The notes: a model not told the origin generated them from the sequence alone. DNA of 44,192 nucleotides from Nocardiopsis listeri NBRC 13360 (GCF_001570765.1 NZ_BCSH01000054.1:1-44192), one strand, 5' to 3'. Positions 31,730-40,714 are shown, counted from the stretch's first letter. Numbers and translations are program-made.

Positions 31730-32545
31730 TCAGATCAGGGAGGTCTCGCCCTCGGCGATGATGACGGCGGGGCCCCGGAGGCGGGCGCCCGAAACGTCCA
31801 GGTGCACGGTGCACTCGCCGCCCAGGACACGCACCTTCCAGGTGGAACTTCGGCCCTCGGGGGCGGCAGCGGCCGCGGCCGCGACGATGCCGGTGCCGCA
31901 GGAGCGGGTCTCACCGGAGCCACGCTCGAACACCCGCATGTCCAGCACCCCGGGAGCGACCTCGTTGTAGACCTCGACGTTGGCGCCCTCGGGGAAGGCT
32001 TCGGGGTCCAGTTCCGGGGGCAGGCTCAGGTCGACGTCGGCGACCGGAATCTCGACCTCGCAGGCCAGGTGCGGGTTGCCCACGGAGATCTGGTCACCGT
32101 GGACGACCTGGCGGGCGAGCTTGGCCGAGGAGGTGCCCTGCATCTCCACCCGGCCCATGTCTATGGTGACTTCACCGTCGTCCTCGATGGTGACCTCCTT
32201 GGCCCCATCACGCGTGCCGACCTCGAACCGGTCGGTGTCCACCAGCCCGGTGTGCAACAGGTAGCGGGCGAAGACGCGCACCCCGTTGCCGCACATCTCG
32301 GCGACGCTGCCGTCGGCGTTGCGGTAGTCCATGAACCACTCGGGCCGTTCGGCGGTACGCGCCGCCGGGGCGAGGGCCTCACCGAGCTCACGCGTGCGGA
32401 TCACCCGAAGGACGCCATCGGCGCCGATGCCCGCTCTGCGGTCGCACAGCAGCCGGACGTCCTCCTCCGTGAGTCGAAGCTCCCCATCGGGGTCGGGGAG
32501 GATCACGAAGTCGTTCTCTGTTCCGTGGCCCTTGGCGAATCGCAT
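31730..32545 (-). CDS. dapF: Diaminopimelate epimerase
   Basis: A 271-residue enzyme converting LL- to meso-diaminopimelate for lysine and peptidoglycan. The two catalytic cysteines are visible: Cys85 in MCGNGVR and Cys216 in SCGTGI. The N-terminus MRFAKGHGTENDFVI is the standard family start. The ATG has TAGGAT six bases upstream on the minus strand, indicating a leaderless transcript. It is divergent from miaA with 92 bp between, an order conserved in actinomycetes. Confidence 0.96.
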   Translation of the reverse strand: MRFAKGHGTENDFVILPDPDGELRLTEEDVRLLCDRRAGIGADGVLRVIRTRELGEALAPAARTAERPEWFMDYRNADGSVAEMCGNGVRVFARYLLHTGLVDTDRFEVGTRDGAKEVTIEDDGEVTIDMGRVEMQGTSSAKLARQVVHGDQISVGNPHLACEVEIPVADVDLSLPPELDPEAFPEGANVEVYNEVAPGVLDMRVFERGSGETRSCGTGIVAAAAAAAPEGRSSTWKVRVLGGECTVHLDVSGARLRGPAVIIAEGETSLI

Positions 32546-32557
32546 GCGGCCATCCTA
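32546..32557 (-). promoter_or_regulatory. Leaderless -10 element of dapF
   Basis: Minus strand TAGGAT, six bases, ATG. No Shine-Dalgarno sequence. A close match to the TAnnnT-N6-start pattern. Confidence 0.6.
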
Positions 32558-32625
32558 GGGGCGCTCGTGGACACGACCTGACCGTCGATCCTCCGTTGAT
32601 GGTCACGAACCGTGCCCGGCGTGGT

Positions 32626-32637
32626 TACGCTGGAGGA
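32626..32637 (+). promoter_or_regulatory. Leaderless -10 element of miaA
   Basis: TACGCT, six bases, ATG 32638. The six bases are themselves GGAGGA, a perfect Shine-Dalgarno sequence that is too close to this ATG (one base) but well placed for GTG 32647. Both start modes may exist. Confidence 0.5.
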
Positions 32638-33645
32638 ATGATCAAGGTGATCGCGGTCGTGGGCCCGACCGCTGTGGGCAAGTCGGACCTGGCCGTCGAC
32701 CTGGCGGAGCGGTTGGAGGAGAGCACCGGACGCCGGGGCGAGGTGATCAACGCCGACTCCATGCAGCTGTACCAAGGCATGGACATCGGCACCGCCAAAC
32801 TCTCCGAGGCCGAACGTCGCGGTGTCCCCCACCACCTGTTGGACGTGTGGGAGGTGCACCAGCCCGCCGACGTGGCCAGCTACCAGAGCATGGCCCGCGA
32901 ACTCGTGGACGACTGCGCCGACCGGGACGTCATCCCCGTACTGGTGGGCGGTTCCGGACTGTACGTCCGAGCGGTCCTGGACCACATGGAGTTCCCCGGC
33001 ACCGACCCTGGGGTGCGCGCCCGTCTGGAGGCCGAGTTGGCCGACGTGGGGCCGGGTCTGCTGCACGCCCGTCTGGCCGAGTCCGACCCCGAGGCGGCCC
33101 GCACCATCCTGCCCGGCAACGGACGACGGATCGTCCGCGCTCTGGAGGTCATCGAACTCACCGGCAGGCCGTTCACCGCCAACCTTCCCGACCACACGTC
33201 CTTCTACCCGTGTCTACAGTTGGGGCTGACCGCCCCGCGCCCCGAACTGGACGAACGCATCGACCTGCGCGTGGAGCGCATGTGGGACCAGGGTCTGTTG
33301 GAGGAGGTCCGCCGGCTGGACAAGCAGGGGCTGCGCGAGGGCCGCACCGCCGCCAAGGCCCTGGGGTACGCCCAGGCGTTGGCCCAGCTGGACGGGGAGA
33401 TCACCGCGCTGGAGGCCAAGGAGAGCACCGCCCAGGCCACCCGTCGGTTCGCCCGCAGGCAGGAGTCCTGGTTCCGCCGGGACCCGCGCGTGCGCTGGCT
33501 GCCCTACGATTCCCCCGCCCTGACGGAGCGGGCGATGGCCCTGGTCGAGGCTGCCCTGACCGGACGCGACGAGGAACCGGGCGAGGCCCTGGTGGACGTG
33601 GCCACCATGGTCCCCTTCCCGCAGGGCCGCGACCAGGACGCCTGA
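32638..33645 (+). CDS. miaA: tRNA dimethylallyltransferase
   Basis: A 335-residue enzyme that adds a dimethylallyl group to A37 of tRNAs reading UNN codons. The P-loop GPTAVGKSDLA is near residue 8; NADSMQLYQGMDIGTAK and HHLLDV and GGSGLYVRA are family motifs. The start is uncertain: ATG 32638 fits a leaderless transcript, and GTG 32647 (three codons later) fits the GGAGG site. MiaB, which methylthiolates the same base, is encoded nearby. The stop codon abuts that of the convergent Memo-like gene. Confidence 0.94.
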   Translation: MIKVIAVVGPTAVGKSDLAVDLAERLEESTGRRGEVINADSMQLYQGMDIGTAKLSEAERRGVPHHLLDVWEVHQPADVASYQSMARELVDDCADRDVIPVLVGGSGLYVRAVLDHMEFPGTDPGVRARLEAELADVGPGLLHARLAESDPEAARTILPGNGRRIVRALEVIELTGRPFTANLPDHTSFYPCLQLGLTAPRPELDERIDLRVERMWDQGLLEEVRRLDKQGLREGRTAAKALGYAQALAQLDGEITALEAKESTAQATRRFARRQESWFRRDPRVRWLPYDSPALTERAMALVEAALTGRDEEPGEALVDVATMVPFPQGRDQDA

Positions 33646-34332
33646 TCAGGCTCGGTTCCACAGGGCGACGTGGTAGCCCACGCCGTAGGGGGCCTCGTAG
33701 GCCAGCACTTCTCCGTTGAAGGGCCGTTCCCCCGCCGCGCCCGCCAGGGCCTGCCAGGCGGGGCGGCCCGCGACCATGAGCGCGCGGGCGGTGTCGGGGT
33801 CCAGCCCGGCCAGATGAGCCGTGTCGGCCTCGGCCAGGGCTTCGGCGACGGCGTCGTCGTAGGGGATCGCTCGCTCGTCCACGTATCCGGGTGAACTCTT
33901 CGTGCGGCGCGCGCTACCGTCCCCCATCACCAGCAGGACCACCCTCGCGGCGGAGTCGGCCAGGGCCGCGCCCCGTTCGGCGGCCCGCTCCGGGGTGAGG
34001 TCGTCGGGTAGTTCCAGGTAGCCGTCCGGGGTACGGCCACCGCGTTCGGCCAACCATCGCCCCGTGGTCGCCGCCAGGTTCAGTACCCCTGGAGCCGGCC
34101 CCACGCGTACGTCCACGCCGTAGGCACGTAGGTCCCCACCGGTGTCCGCTCCGTACTCCCGGTCGATGGGGCCACGTCCCACCACGTACAGCCGGTCGGC
34201 CCCACAGCGGACGAGCTCGGCCACGGCACGGTCACAGGCGGCGCGCAACGGGTCGAGTTCGGTGGAGGAACCCTGGGCGACCTCGGGGAACAGTACTGGC
34301 GGATGGGGACACACGGCGGCGGCGATCAACAC
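33646..34332 (-). CDS. Memo/LigB-like protein (class III extradiol dioxygenase fold)
   Basis: A 228-residue protein of the class III extradiol dioxygenase subunit B-like group, common in actinomycetes next to miaA. The N-terminal CPHPPVLFPEV carries the His expected in this fold (about residues 9-11); VLLVMGDGSARR and the C-terminal GVGYHVALW complete the pattern. No reaction is established for this subgroup. The start is GTG 34332, with TAGCCT six bases upstream, so it is probably leaderless. Confidence 0.75.
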   Translation of the reverse strand: MLIAAAVCPHPPVLFPEVAQGSSTELDPLRAACDRAVAELVRCGADRLYVVGRGPIDREYGADTGGDLRAYGVDVRVGPAPGVLNLAATTGRWLAERGGRTPDGYLELPDDLTPERAAERGAALADSAARVVLLVMGDGSARRTKSSPGYVDERAIPYDDAVAEALAEADTAHLAGLDPDTARALMVAGRPAWQALAGAAGERPFNGEVLAYEAPYGVGYHVALWNRA

Positions 34333-34344
34333 ACGAGGAGGCTA
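34333..34344 (-). promoter_or_regulatory. Leaderless -10 element of the Memo-like gene
   Basis: Minus strand TAGCCT, six bases, GTG. No ribosome site. Identical hexamer and spacing to the miaB start. Confidence 0.6.
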
Positions 34345-34388
34345 TCGCCGAATCATCGACACCCCTTGTGCGGGGCGTCGGGCCGACC

Positions 34389-34401
34389 TATCGTTGACTT
34401 C
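34389..34401 (+). promoter_or_regulatory. -10 element before the TetR gene
   Basis: TATCGT followed by seven bases and an in-frame GTG at 34402. It either starts a leaderless, longer TetR protein or makes a leader of about 66 bases to GTG 34468. Confidence 0.45.
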
Positions 34402-34467
34402 GTGACCGTTTTTGAAATCTGGTCAGGAAGTCAGCGATCATCGACCCGAAGACGACGGGGTACCACC

Positions 34468-35211
34468 GTGACGACGAGAAGCGGCTCCAGGACGGCCAGG
34501 GAGGCCGAACGCGCCCGACGCGCGGCACGCATCCTGGACGTGGCCGGGGAACTCCTCGTCACCTGGGGATACACCAAGATCACGATGGAGGACGTGGCGC
34601 GCCGGGCCGACGTCGGCAAGGGCACCGTGTACCTGCACTTCCCCACCAAGGAAACGCTGTTCAGCACGGTGCTGGTGCGCACGCAGATCGAGGTCGGCAC
34701 CCACCTGATCGAACGTTTCCGGGCGGATCCCGCGGCGATCCTGCCGAGTTCGATCGCCCGTGAGATCCACCTCGCCCAGGAGCGGTGGCCGATCCTCAAA
34801 GCACTGCTCACCAGTGACAACACCACCCTCGGTTCGATGATCACCGCCGTCGGCGAGGAACGCGGCGACCTGATCAGGGGCCGGGCCCGGGTGATGCTCA
34901 CCTACACCGAGCTGCTGCGGAGCCACGGTCTGCTCCGTGCGGAGCGCACCTCCGAACAGCAGAACTACGTGTTCGTCTCGACCGTGCTGGGAGCGCTCGC
35001 CACACCACCGCTCCTGGAACTGCAGTCCTATCCGCTTCCGAACCTCGCGACACGGGCGGACATCCTCGCCGACACCGTCCACCGCGCCCTGGAGTCACCC
35101 GCGAGCCCTGAGGCGTTGCTCGCGGCCAGAGACGAGATCCTCCCCCTGTTCGACGCCCTGCTGGACACGGCCCGGGACGTCCTGGCGGAGTATCTCCCAC
35201 CCGTAGGCTGA
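34468..35211 (+). CDS. TetR-family transcriptional regulator
   Basis: A 247-residue regulator. The N-terminal DNA-binding domain contains ITMEDVARRADVGKGTVYLHF (about 38-58), the classic TetR helix-turn-helix, followed by a longer helical ligand domain ending in DVLAEYLPPVG. I chose GTG 34468 because the protein then starts close to the domain. GTG 34402, with a leaderless -10 before it, is an in-frame alternative that adds 22 basic residues. The P450 gene starts 19 bp after its stop, so it probably controls itself and the P450. The inducer is unknown. Confidence 0.85.
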   Translation: MTTRSGSRTAREAERARRAARILDVAGELLVTWGYTKITMEDVARRADVGKGTVYLHFPTKETLFSTVLVRTQIEVGTHLIERFRADPAAILPSSIAREIHLAQERWPILKALLTSDNTTLGSMITAVGEERGDLIRGRARVMLTYTELLRSHGLLRAERTSEQQNYVFVSTVLGALATPPLLELQSYPLPNLATRADILADTVHRALESPASPEALLAARDEILPLFDALLDTARDVLAEYLPPVG

Positions 35212-35230
35212 CCTCCCCTTTGGAGGGGAC

Positions 35231-36478
35231 ATGAGCACTCCGACGCTTCCCGACCTGACCTCACCCGAGGCGGCCGCAGAACTGCCCCACATCCTGGAAC
35301 GCCTCCGCGAGGCCGGGGGTTCGGCCCCCGCCTCCTTCGGTGGATCACCCGCCCGACTGTTCGTCGACGACACCGACTCGCGCACCATCCTCAGCGACAG
35401 GCGCTTCGTCGTGGACACCGCGAACCTGGAGGGGGAGACCACCGCGCTGTCCCGCCCCGAACTCCTGCGCCACATGGGGGTCGAACCCGACCTGATCGTC
35501 TACGCCACCCAGGGCGTGCTGGACAAGGACGGGATCGACCACGTGCGCCTGCGCAAACTGGTCTCGCGCACCTTCACCGTGCGCCGGGTCCAGGCGATGC
35601 GCCCGGGCGTCCAGGCCATCACCGACGAACTCCTGTCCGACCTGTCAGGACACGTCGAGGACGGCTCGGTCGACCTGCTCCGGCACTTCGCCTACCCGTT
35701 GCCCATCAGGGTCATCTGCGACCTGGTGGGAGTGCCCGAAGAGGAACGCGACCTCTGGCAGGTGTGGAGCCACGCCCTTACCTCGTTCGATCTGAGGGAT
35801 CCCGCACAACTCAACTCGACCCTGGAGGAACTCGGCGCCGCCTCACGACGGCTCATCGCCGCCCACCGGGCCCGGGAACACGACGACCTGTTGAACGACC
35901 TGGTCCGGGTGACCGACGACAACGGCGAACGCATGTCCGAGGACGAGCTGATCACCATGATCCTCTCACTCGTCATCGCCGGGCACGAGACCACCGCCAA
36001 CCTCATCGGAAACGGCACTCGCGCCCTGCTCACCCACCCCGACCAGCTGACGCTGCTCAAGGACGACCCGGAGCTGCTGCCCGCGGCCGTCCACGAACTG
36101 CTGCGCTGGTGCGGCCCGGTGTTCCAGACGAGGATGCGTTACGCGACCGAGGACGTGGAACTGAACACCGGCACGGTCCGACGTGGTGAGGCGGCCATCG
36201 CGATGATCGCCGGCGCCAACCGCGACCCGAAGGCGCACCCTGATCCCGACCGGCTCGATCTCACCCGCCACCAGGGCGTTCCCGGTGAGGCCCACGTGGC
36301 GTTCGGGCACGGCATGCACTACTGCCTGGGCGCCGCCCTGGCCCGATTGGAGGGTCAGGTGGCCTTCGGGTCCTTGTTCGAAGCCTTCCCGGGCCTGTCC
36401 CTGGATCCGGACAGGCCCGCCTCCCGACAGCCCAACTTCGCCTTCAACCGCTTGGAGAACCTGTACGTGCGGCTGTAG
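35231..36478 (+). CDS. Cytochrome P450
   Basis: A 415-residue soluble bacterial P450. The I-helix oxygen-binding motif is GHETTAN (about 251-257), the K-helix is E289-LLR and the heme loop is FGHGMHYCLG with Cys365 as iron ligand. These and the length suggest the CYP107-like group, which oxidises macrolides, fatty acids or terpenes. ATG 35231 follows GGAGGGG. No ferredoxin or biosynthetic gene is adjacent, so it may act in detoxification, induced through the TetR regulator. The substrate cannot be inferred. Confidence 0.92.
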   Translation: MSTPTLPDLTSPEAAAELPHILERLREAGGSAPASFGGSPARLFVDDTDSRTILSDRRFVVDTANLEGETTALSRPELLRHMGVEPDLIVYATQGVLDKDGIDHVRLRKLVSRTFTVRRVQAMRPGVQAITDELLSDLSGHVEDGSVDLLRHFAYPLPIRVICDLVGVPEEERDLWQVWSHALTSFDLRDPAQLNSTLEELGAASRRLIAAHRAREHDDLLNDLVRVTDDNGERMSEDELITMILSLVIAGHETTANLIGNGTRALLTHPDQLTLLKDDPELLPAAVHELLRWCGPVFQTRMRYATEDVELNTGTVRRGEAAIAMIAGANRDPKAHPDPDRLDLTRHQGVPGEAHVAFGHGMHYCLGAALARLEGQVAFGSLFEAFPGLSLDPDRPASRQPNFAFNRLENLYVRL

Positions 36479-36496
36479 GTCCGGCCGAGGTCGGGG

Positions 36497-37987
36497 TCAG
36501 ACGTCGCAGCAGCCGCCAGCGGGGGCCGGCTGTTCGTCGGGGACCCCGATCTTCGGCATACCGAGCAGCACCTCGGGCTTGCTCACCTGGACCGGCCTGC
36601 CCTGGCGAGCGTCCCAGGCGTCGCCCGCGCGGGTCCGGCGCAGCTTCCGGATCCCCGAGTCCGCGACCAGGTGGTGCGGGGCGGCGTAGGTGATCTCGAC
36701 GGTGACCATGTCGCCGGGGCGGGGCTCCTCGCCGTCGCCCAGGCCGAAGTGCACCAGACGGTTGTCGGGGGCGCGGCCGGACAGGCGGCGGTGTTCGCCG
36801 TCCTTCTTGCCCTCGCCCTCGGCGACCATGAGCTCGACCTCCCGGCCGACCAGCTTCTGGTTCTCCTCCCAGGAGATCTGGTCCTGCAGGGCCACCAGGC
36901 GCTGGTAACGCTCCTTGACGACCTCCGGCGGCACCTGCTCGTCCATGGTGGCCGCCGGGGTCCCTGGGCGCTTGGAGTACTGGAAGGTGAACGCCATCGC
37001 GAACCGGGACTCGCGGACCACGTGCAGGGTCTCCTCGAAGTCCTCCTCGGTCTCGCCGGGGAAGCCCACGATGATGTCGGTGGTCAGGGCGGCCTCCGGC
37101 ATGACGGCGCGCACCTTCTCCACGATGCCCAGGAAGCGCTCCTGGCGGTAGGAGCGACGCATGTCCTTGAGGACCTTGCTCGACCCCGACTGCAACGGCA
37201 TGTGCAGCTGCGGCATGACGTTGTGCGTCTGGGCCATGGCCTCGATGACGTCGTCGGTGAAGTCGCGCGGGTGCGGGGAGGTGAAGCGGACCCGCTCCAG
37301 CCCCTCGATCTCACCGCAGGCACGCAGCAGCTTGGAGAAGGCCTGGCGGTCGCCGAACTCGCTGCCGTAGGCGTTGACGTTCTGTCCGAGCAGGGTCACC
37401 TCGGTGACGCCTTCCTCGACCAGCGCGCGCACCTCGGCCAACACGTCACCGGGACGGCGGTCCTTCTCCTTGCCACGCAGCGCGGGCACGATACAGAAGG
37501 TGCAGGTGTTGTTGCAGCCCACCGAAATCGACACCCAGGCGGCGTACGCGGACTCGCGGCGGCTGGGCAACGTGGACGGGAAGTGCTCCAACGACTCGGC
37601 GATCTCGACCTGCGCCTCCCGTTGGACGCGCGAACGCTCCAGCAGGGTCGGCAGGGAGCCGATGTTGTGCGTTCCGAACACCACGTCCACCCACGGGGCG
37701 CGGCGCACGATCTCACCACGGTCCTTCTGGGCGAGGCAACCACCCACGGCGATCTGCATCCCGGGGTTGGCGTCCTTGACCGGACGCAGGTGCCCGAGGT
37801 TGCCGTAGAGGCGGTTGTCCGCGTTCTCCCGGACCGCACAGGTATTGAAGACGACGATGTCTGCGGTGGTGTCCTCGGCTGCGCGCGCGTACCCAGCGTC
37901 CTCCAGCAGACCGGAGAGGCGCTCGGAGTCGTGGACGTTCATCTGGCAGCCGTAGGTCCGCACTTGGTAGGTACGACTCTGGCTCAC
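36497..37987 (-). CDS. miaB: tRNA-2-methylthio-N6-dimethylallyladenosine synthase
   Basis: A 496-residue radical SAM methylthiotransferase that modifies the i6A37 made by MiaA. The N-terminal UPF0004 cluster cysteines are Cys14, Cys50 and Cys84; the radical SAM cluster is Cys158, Cys162 and Cys165 (GCNNTCTFC). A TRAM domain follows near 370-450. The C-terminus ends in GGCCDV, a Cys pair of unknown meaning. GTG 37987 has TAGCCT six bases upstream and no ribosome site. It is convergent with the P450 gene. Confidence 0.95.
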   Translation of the reverse strand: MSQSRTYQVRTYGCQMNVHDSERLSGLLEDAGYARAAEDTTADIVVFNTCAVRENADNRLYGNLGHLRPVKDANPGMQIAVGGCLAQKDRGEIVRRAPWVDVVFGTHNIGSLPTLLERSRVQREAQVEIAESLEHFPSTLPSRRESAYAAWVSISVGCNNTCTFCIVPALRGKEKDRRPGDVLAEVRALVEEGVTEVTLLGQNVNAYGSEFGDRQAFSKLLRACGEIEGLERVRFTSPHPRDFTDDVIEAMAQTHNVMPQLHMPLQSGSSKVLKDMRRSYRQERFLGIVEKVRAVMPEAALTTDIIVGFPGETEEDFEETLHVVRESRFAMAFTFQYSKRPGTPAATMDEQVPPEVVKERYQRLVALQDQISWEENQKLVGREVELMVAEGEGKKDGEHRRLSGRAPDNRLVHFGLGDGEEPRPGDMVTVEITYAAPHHLVADSGIRKLRRTRAGDAWDARQGRPVQVSKPEVLLGMPKIGVPDEQPAPAGGCCDV

Positions 37988-37999
37988 CGGTCCAGGCTA
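37988..37999 (-). promoter_or_regulatory. Leaderless -10 element of miaB
   Basis: Minus strand TAGCCT, six bases, GTG. The rest of the 333-base gap up to 38320 holds the gluA promoter and no supported gene. Confidence 0.6.
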
Positions 38000-38285
38000 T
38001 CCGCTCTTGGACGGGCCGCCGTCCCGGAGCCGGAAGCGAGCGCGGACACGGTGGGTGGCCGGTATCGGCCGGCCGGTGGGAACTCCGACCCTGACCTGGG
38101 TATCTCCCGAAGGCCTCCGCACGGATGGGGCCCGACGAGATCACGGGGAGTCACGAATGAGACGCTACAGAACGGAACCGCCACTCGTTGCGACGAGGGC
38201 GGATTCATGCGTGTCCTCACATAACGGTTTCGCGAATCACGCCGTAACAAGTCTGCTACTGGCGAGACCAGGCGGCGTTTTCGTG

Positions 38286-38320
38286 ATGACACGGCAACTT
38301 GGACCCATTAGGTTCCGATC
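38286..38320 (+). promoter_or_regulatory. gluA promoter, leaderless
   Basis: ATGACA (38286-38291), 17 bases, TAGGTT (38309-38314), six bases, ATG 38321. This is the most complete promoter of the leaderless group, because a good -35 is present as well. Confidence 0.65.
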
Positions 38321-39064
38321 ATGACTTCAACTCCTCTCGTCGTGCTGGAGAACGTCAACAAGCACTTCGGCGACCTGCACGTGCTCCGCGACATCGATCT
38401 GACGGTGAACTCCGGCGAGGTGGTAGTCGTCATCGGTCCGTCCGGATCCGGCAAGTCGACGCTGTGCCGCACGATCAACCGGCTCGAGACGGTCGACTCC
38501 GGCACCATCTCCCTCGACGGACAACCGCTGCCCGCCGAAGGTCGTGGTCTGGCCAAGCTGCGCAGCGACGTCGGCATGGTCTTCCAGTCCTTCAACCTGT
38601 TCGCGCACAAGACCGTTCTGCAGAACGTGACGCTGGGCCCGATGAAGGTGCTCAAGCAGTCCAAGTCGGACGCCGAGGCGCGCGGCATGGAACTGCTCGA
38701 CCGCGTGCAGATCGGCGACCAGGCGAACAAGTACCCGGCCCAGCTCTCCGGCGGCCAGCAACAGCGCGTGGCCATCGCCCGAGCCTTGGCGATGAACCCG
38801 AAGGTGATCCTCTTCGACGAGCCGACCTCGGCCCTGGACCCCGAAATGGTCCAGGAAGTCCTCGACGTCATGACCGACCTGGCGAACGAGGGCATGACCA
38901 TGGTCGTGGTCACCCACGAGATGGGGTTCGCCCGTCGCGCGGCCAACCGGGTCGTGTTCATGGCCGACGGACAGATCGTCGAGGAGAACACCCCCGATGA
39001 GTTCTTCACGTCCCCCCGGTCGGACCGGGCCAAGGACTTCCTGTCCAAGATCCTGACCCACTAG
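38321..39064 (+). CDS. gluA: Glutamate-type ABC importer ATPase
   Basis: A 247-residue ABC ATPase of the polar amino acid importer group. Walker [10 protein letters not shown] (39-47), Q-loop FQSFNLF, signature [15 protein letters not shown], Walker [13 protein letters not shown] and H-loop VVTHEM are intact. It is the first gene of a four-gene operon in the order ATPase, binding protein, two permeases, identical to gluABCD of Corynebacterium and Streptomyces. It lies near miaB as in Streptomyces. Glutamate is the likely substrate, but glutamine or aspartate is possible. Confidence 0.92.
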   Translation: MTSTPLVVLENVNKHFGDLHVLRDIDLTVNSGEVVVVIGPSGSGKSTLCRTINRLETVDSGTISLDGQPLPAEGRGLAKLRSDVGMVFQSFNLFAHKTVLQNVTLGPMKVLKQSKSDAEARGMELLDRVQIGDQANKYPAQLSGGQQQRVAIARALAMNPKVILFDEPTSALDPEMVQEVLDVMTDLANEGMTMVVVTHEMGFARRAANRVVFMADGQIVEENTPDEFFTSPRSDRAKDFLSKILTH

Positions 39065-39120
39065 TCCGCCCCCGGACGACGTCCCAGCAGCTTCGCACGC
39101 TCAAGGAAGAGGTACCCCAC

Positions 39121-39963
39121 ATGCGAGCCCGTCGCATCAACACCGTTCTGGGCGGCGCCGCCGTCCTCGCCCTGGCCCTGACCGCCTGTGGTACCGCCGA
39201 GGTCGGCGACTCCGGCGGAGACGGAGACGAGGGCGGTGGCGACACCATCACCATCGGTGTCAAGTACGACCAGCCCGGCCTCGGCCTCGATGAGGGTGGT
39301 TCCCCCGTCGGCTTCGACGTCGACGTCGCCACCTTCATCGCCGAGGAACTCGGCTACTCCGCCGACCAGATCGAGTGGACCGAGGCCGCCTCGGCCAACC
39401 GCGAGTCCTTCCTCCAGCAGGGCACCGTGGACATGATCATCGCGACCTACTCCATCACCGACGAGCGTCGCCAGGTCGTCGACTTCGGCGGCCCCTACTA
39501 CGTCGCCCAGCAGGACATCCTGACCCAGGCCGACGACTCCGACATCACCGGGCCCGAGGACCTCGACGGCCGCGTGCTGTGCTCCGCCTCCGGTTCCCGT
39601 TCGGCCCACAACATCACCGACGACATGGAGATCGACGCCGAGCTGCGCGAGGCCGGCAACTACTCCGAGTGCCTGGAGCTGCTCGGCAACGGCACCGTCG
39701 ACGCCGTGACCACCGACAACACCATCCTCGCGGGCTTCGCCGCCCAGAACCCGGACGAGTTCCGGATGGTCAACAACCCGTTCGGCGAGGAGAAGTACGG
39801 CGTCGGTCTGCCCGCCGGCTCCACGGAGCGTTGCGAGGAGGTCAACGCGGCCATCACCAAGATGTGGGAGGAGGGCGCGGCCACCGAGTACCTCGAGGAC
39901 GCCTTCGGCACGACCGACTTCGCCTACGAGGAGGAAGTCCCCGAGCTCGAGGCCTGCGCCTAA
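39121..39963 (+). CDS. gluB: Glutamate-type ABC substrate-binding lipoprotein
   Basis: A 280-residue family 3 solute-binding lipoprotein. Lipobox LTAC with Cys23, then an acidic Gly/Asp linker and the two-lobed domain (IGVKYDQPGLG, GFDVDVATFIAEELG, ATYSITDERRQVVDFGGPYY). A Cys pair, in RVLCSASG and YSECLELL, may form a disulfide. ATG 39121 is 56 bp after gluA. It is followed by a strong hairpin before gluC, which fits the higher amount of binding protein usually needed. Confidence 0.92.
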   Translation: MRARRINTVLGGAAVLALALTACGTAEVGDSGGDGDEGGGDTITIGVKYDQPGLGLDEGGSPVGFDVDVATFIAEELGYSADQIEWTEAASANRESFLQQGTVDMIIATYSITDERRQVVDFGGPYYVAQQDILTQADDSDITGPEDLDGRVLCSASGSRSAHNITDDMEIDAELREAGNYSECLELLGNGTVDAVTTDNTILAGFAAQNPDEFRMVNNPFGEEKYGVGLPAGSTERCEEVNAAITKMWEEGAATEYLEDAFGTTDFAYEEEVPELEACA

Positions 39964-39983
39964 AACCGTCATCTGACCTCGTT

Positions 39984-40018
39984 CGGAAGGTGGGGCCGAC
40001 AACCGGCCCCACCTTCCG
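39984..40018 (+). promoter_or_regulatory. Intercistronic hairpin between gluB and gluC
   Basis: A perfect 15-bp stem (39984-39998 with 40004-40018) with loop ACAAC and no T run. It probably protects gluAB mRNA or partly stops transcription before the permease genes. Confidence 0.7.
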
Positions 40019-40039
40019 GGCCTTGACCGGCTGGGACCC

Positions 40040-40714
40040 ATGGAAGCCTTTCTCAGCAATATCGACAGGGTCGTCGACGGTTTCTCATGGACCGTCAGGC
40101 TGACCCTGCTCAGTGCCTTCTTCTCATTCATCCTGGGCATCCTGCTCACCGCGATGCGGGTCTCCCCCGTCCCGCTGCTCCGCGGACTGTCCACCGCCTA
40201 CGTCGAAGGCATCCGCAGCACCCCGCTGACCCTGGTGCTGCTGTTCTGCGGTCTGGGCCTCAACAGCGCCCTGGGCGTGAGCCTGGCCGACAGCGTGGCG
40301 ATGGACGTGTTCTGGTGGGCGGTGATCGGTTTGTCCGCCTACACCTCCTGCTTCGTGTCCGAGACCCTGCGCTCGGGCATCAACACCATCCCCCTCGGGC
40401 AGGTCGAGGCGGCCCGTTCCCTGGGCCTGACCTTCACCCAGAACCTGCGCATGATCGTCGTACCGCAGGCGTTGCGCACCGTCGTGGGTCCGCTGGGCAG
40501 TGTGCTCATCGCGCTCACCAAGAACACCACCGTCGCCTCCGTCGCGGGGTTGGGCGTCCAAGAGGCGTCCCGGGAGATGAAGCTCATGTTCGACCAGGGC
40601 ATCGCTCCGGTCCTGCCGACCTTCGTCGGATTCGCGATCGGGTTCCTGATCCTGACCCTGCCGATGGGTTACTTCTTCGGCTGGCTCGCCAAGCGCGTGG
40701 CGGTGGTCCGATGA
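40040..40714 (+). CDS. gluC: Glutamate-type ABC permease, subunit 1
   Basis: A 224-residue permease of the His/Glu/Gln/Arg type with about five hydrophobic segments. The EAA loop is SLGLTFTQNLRMIVVPQALR, after QVEAARSLG. ATG 40040 has only a weak ribosome site, just after the hairpin. Its stop overlaps gluD by four bases (ATGA), so the two permeases are translated together. Confidence 0.9.
   Translation: MEAFLSNIDRVVDGFSWTVRLTLLSAFFSFILGILLTAMRVSPVPLLRGLSTAYVEGIRSTPLTLVLLFCGLGLNSALGVSLADSVAMDVFWWAVIGLSAYTSCFVSETLRSGINTIPLGQVEAARSLGLTFTQNLRMIVVPQALRTVVGPLGSVLIALTKNTTVASVAGLGVQEASREMKLMFDQGIAPVLPTFVGFAIGFLILTLPMGYFFGWLAKRVAVVR

Noticed and set aside
38157..38324. A 55-codon frame with a GGGGAG site, overlapping the gluA start as ATGA
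   Set aside because: Codon use is unlike the genome, the product is featureless and the gluA promoter lies inside it. I treat it as chance.
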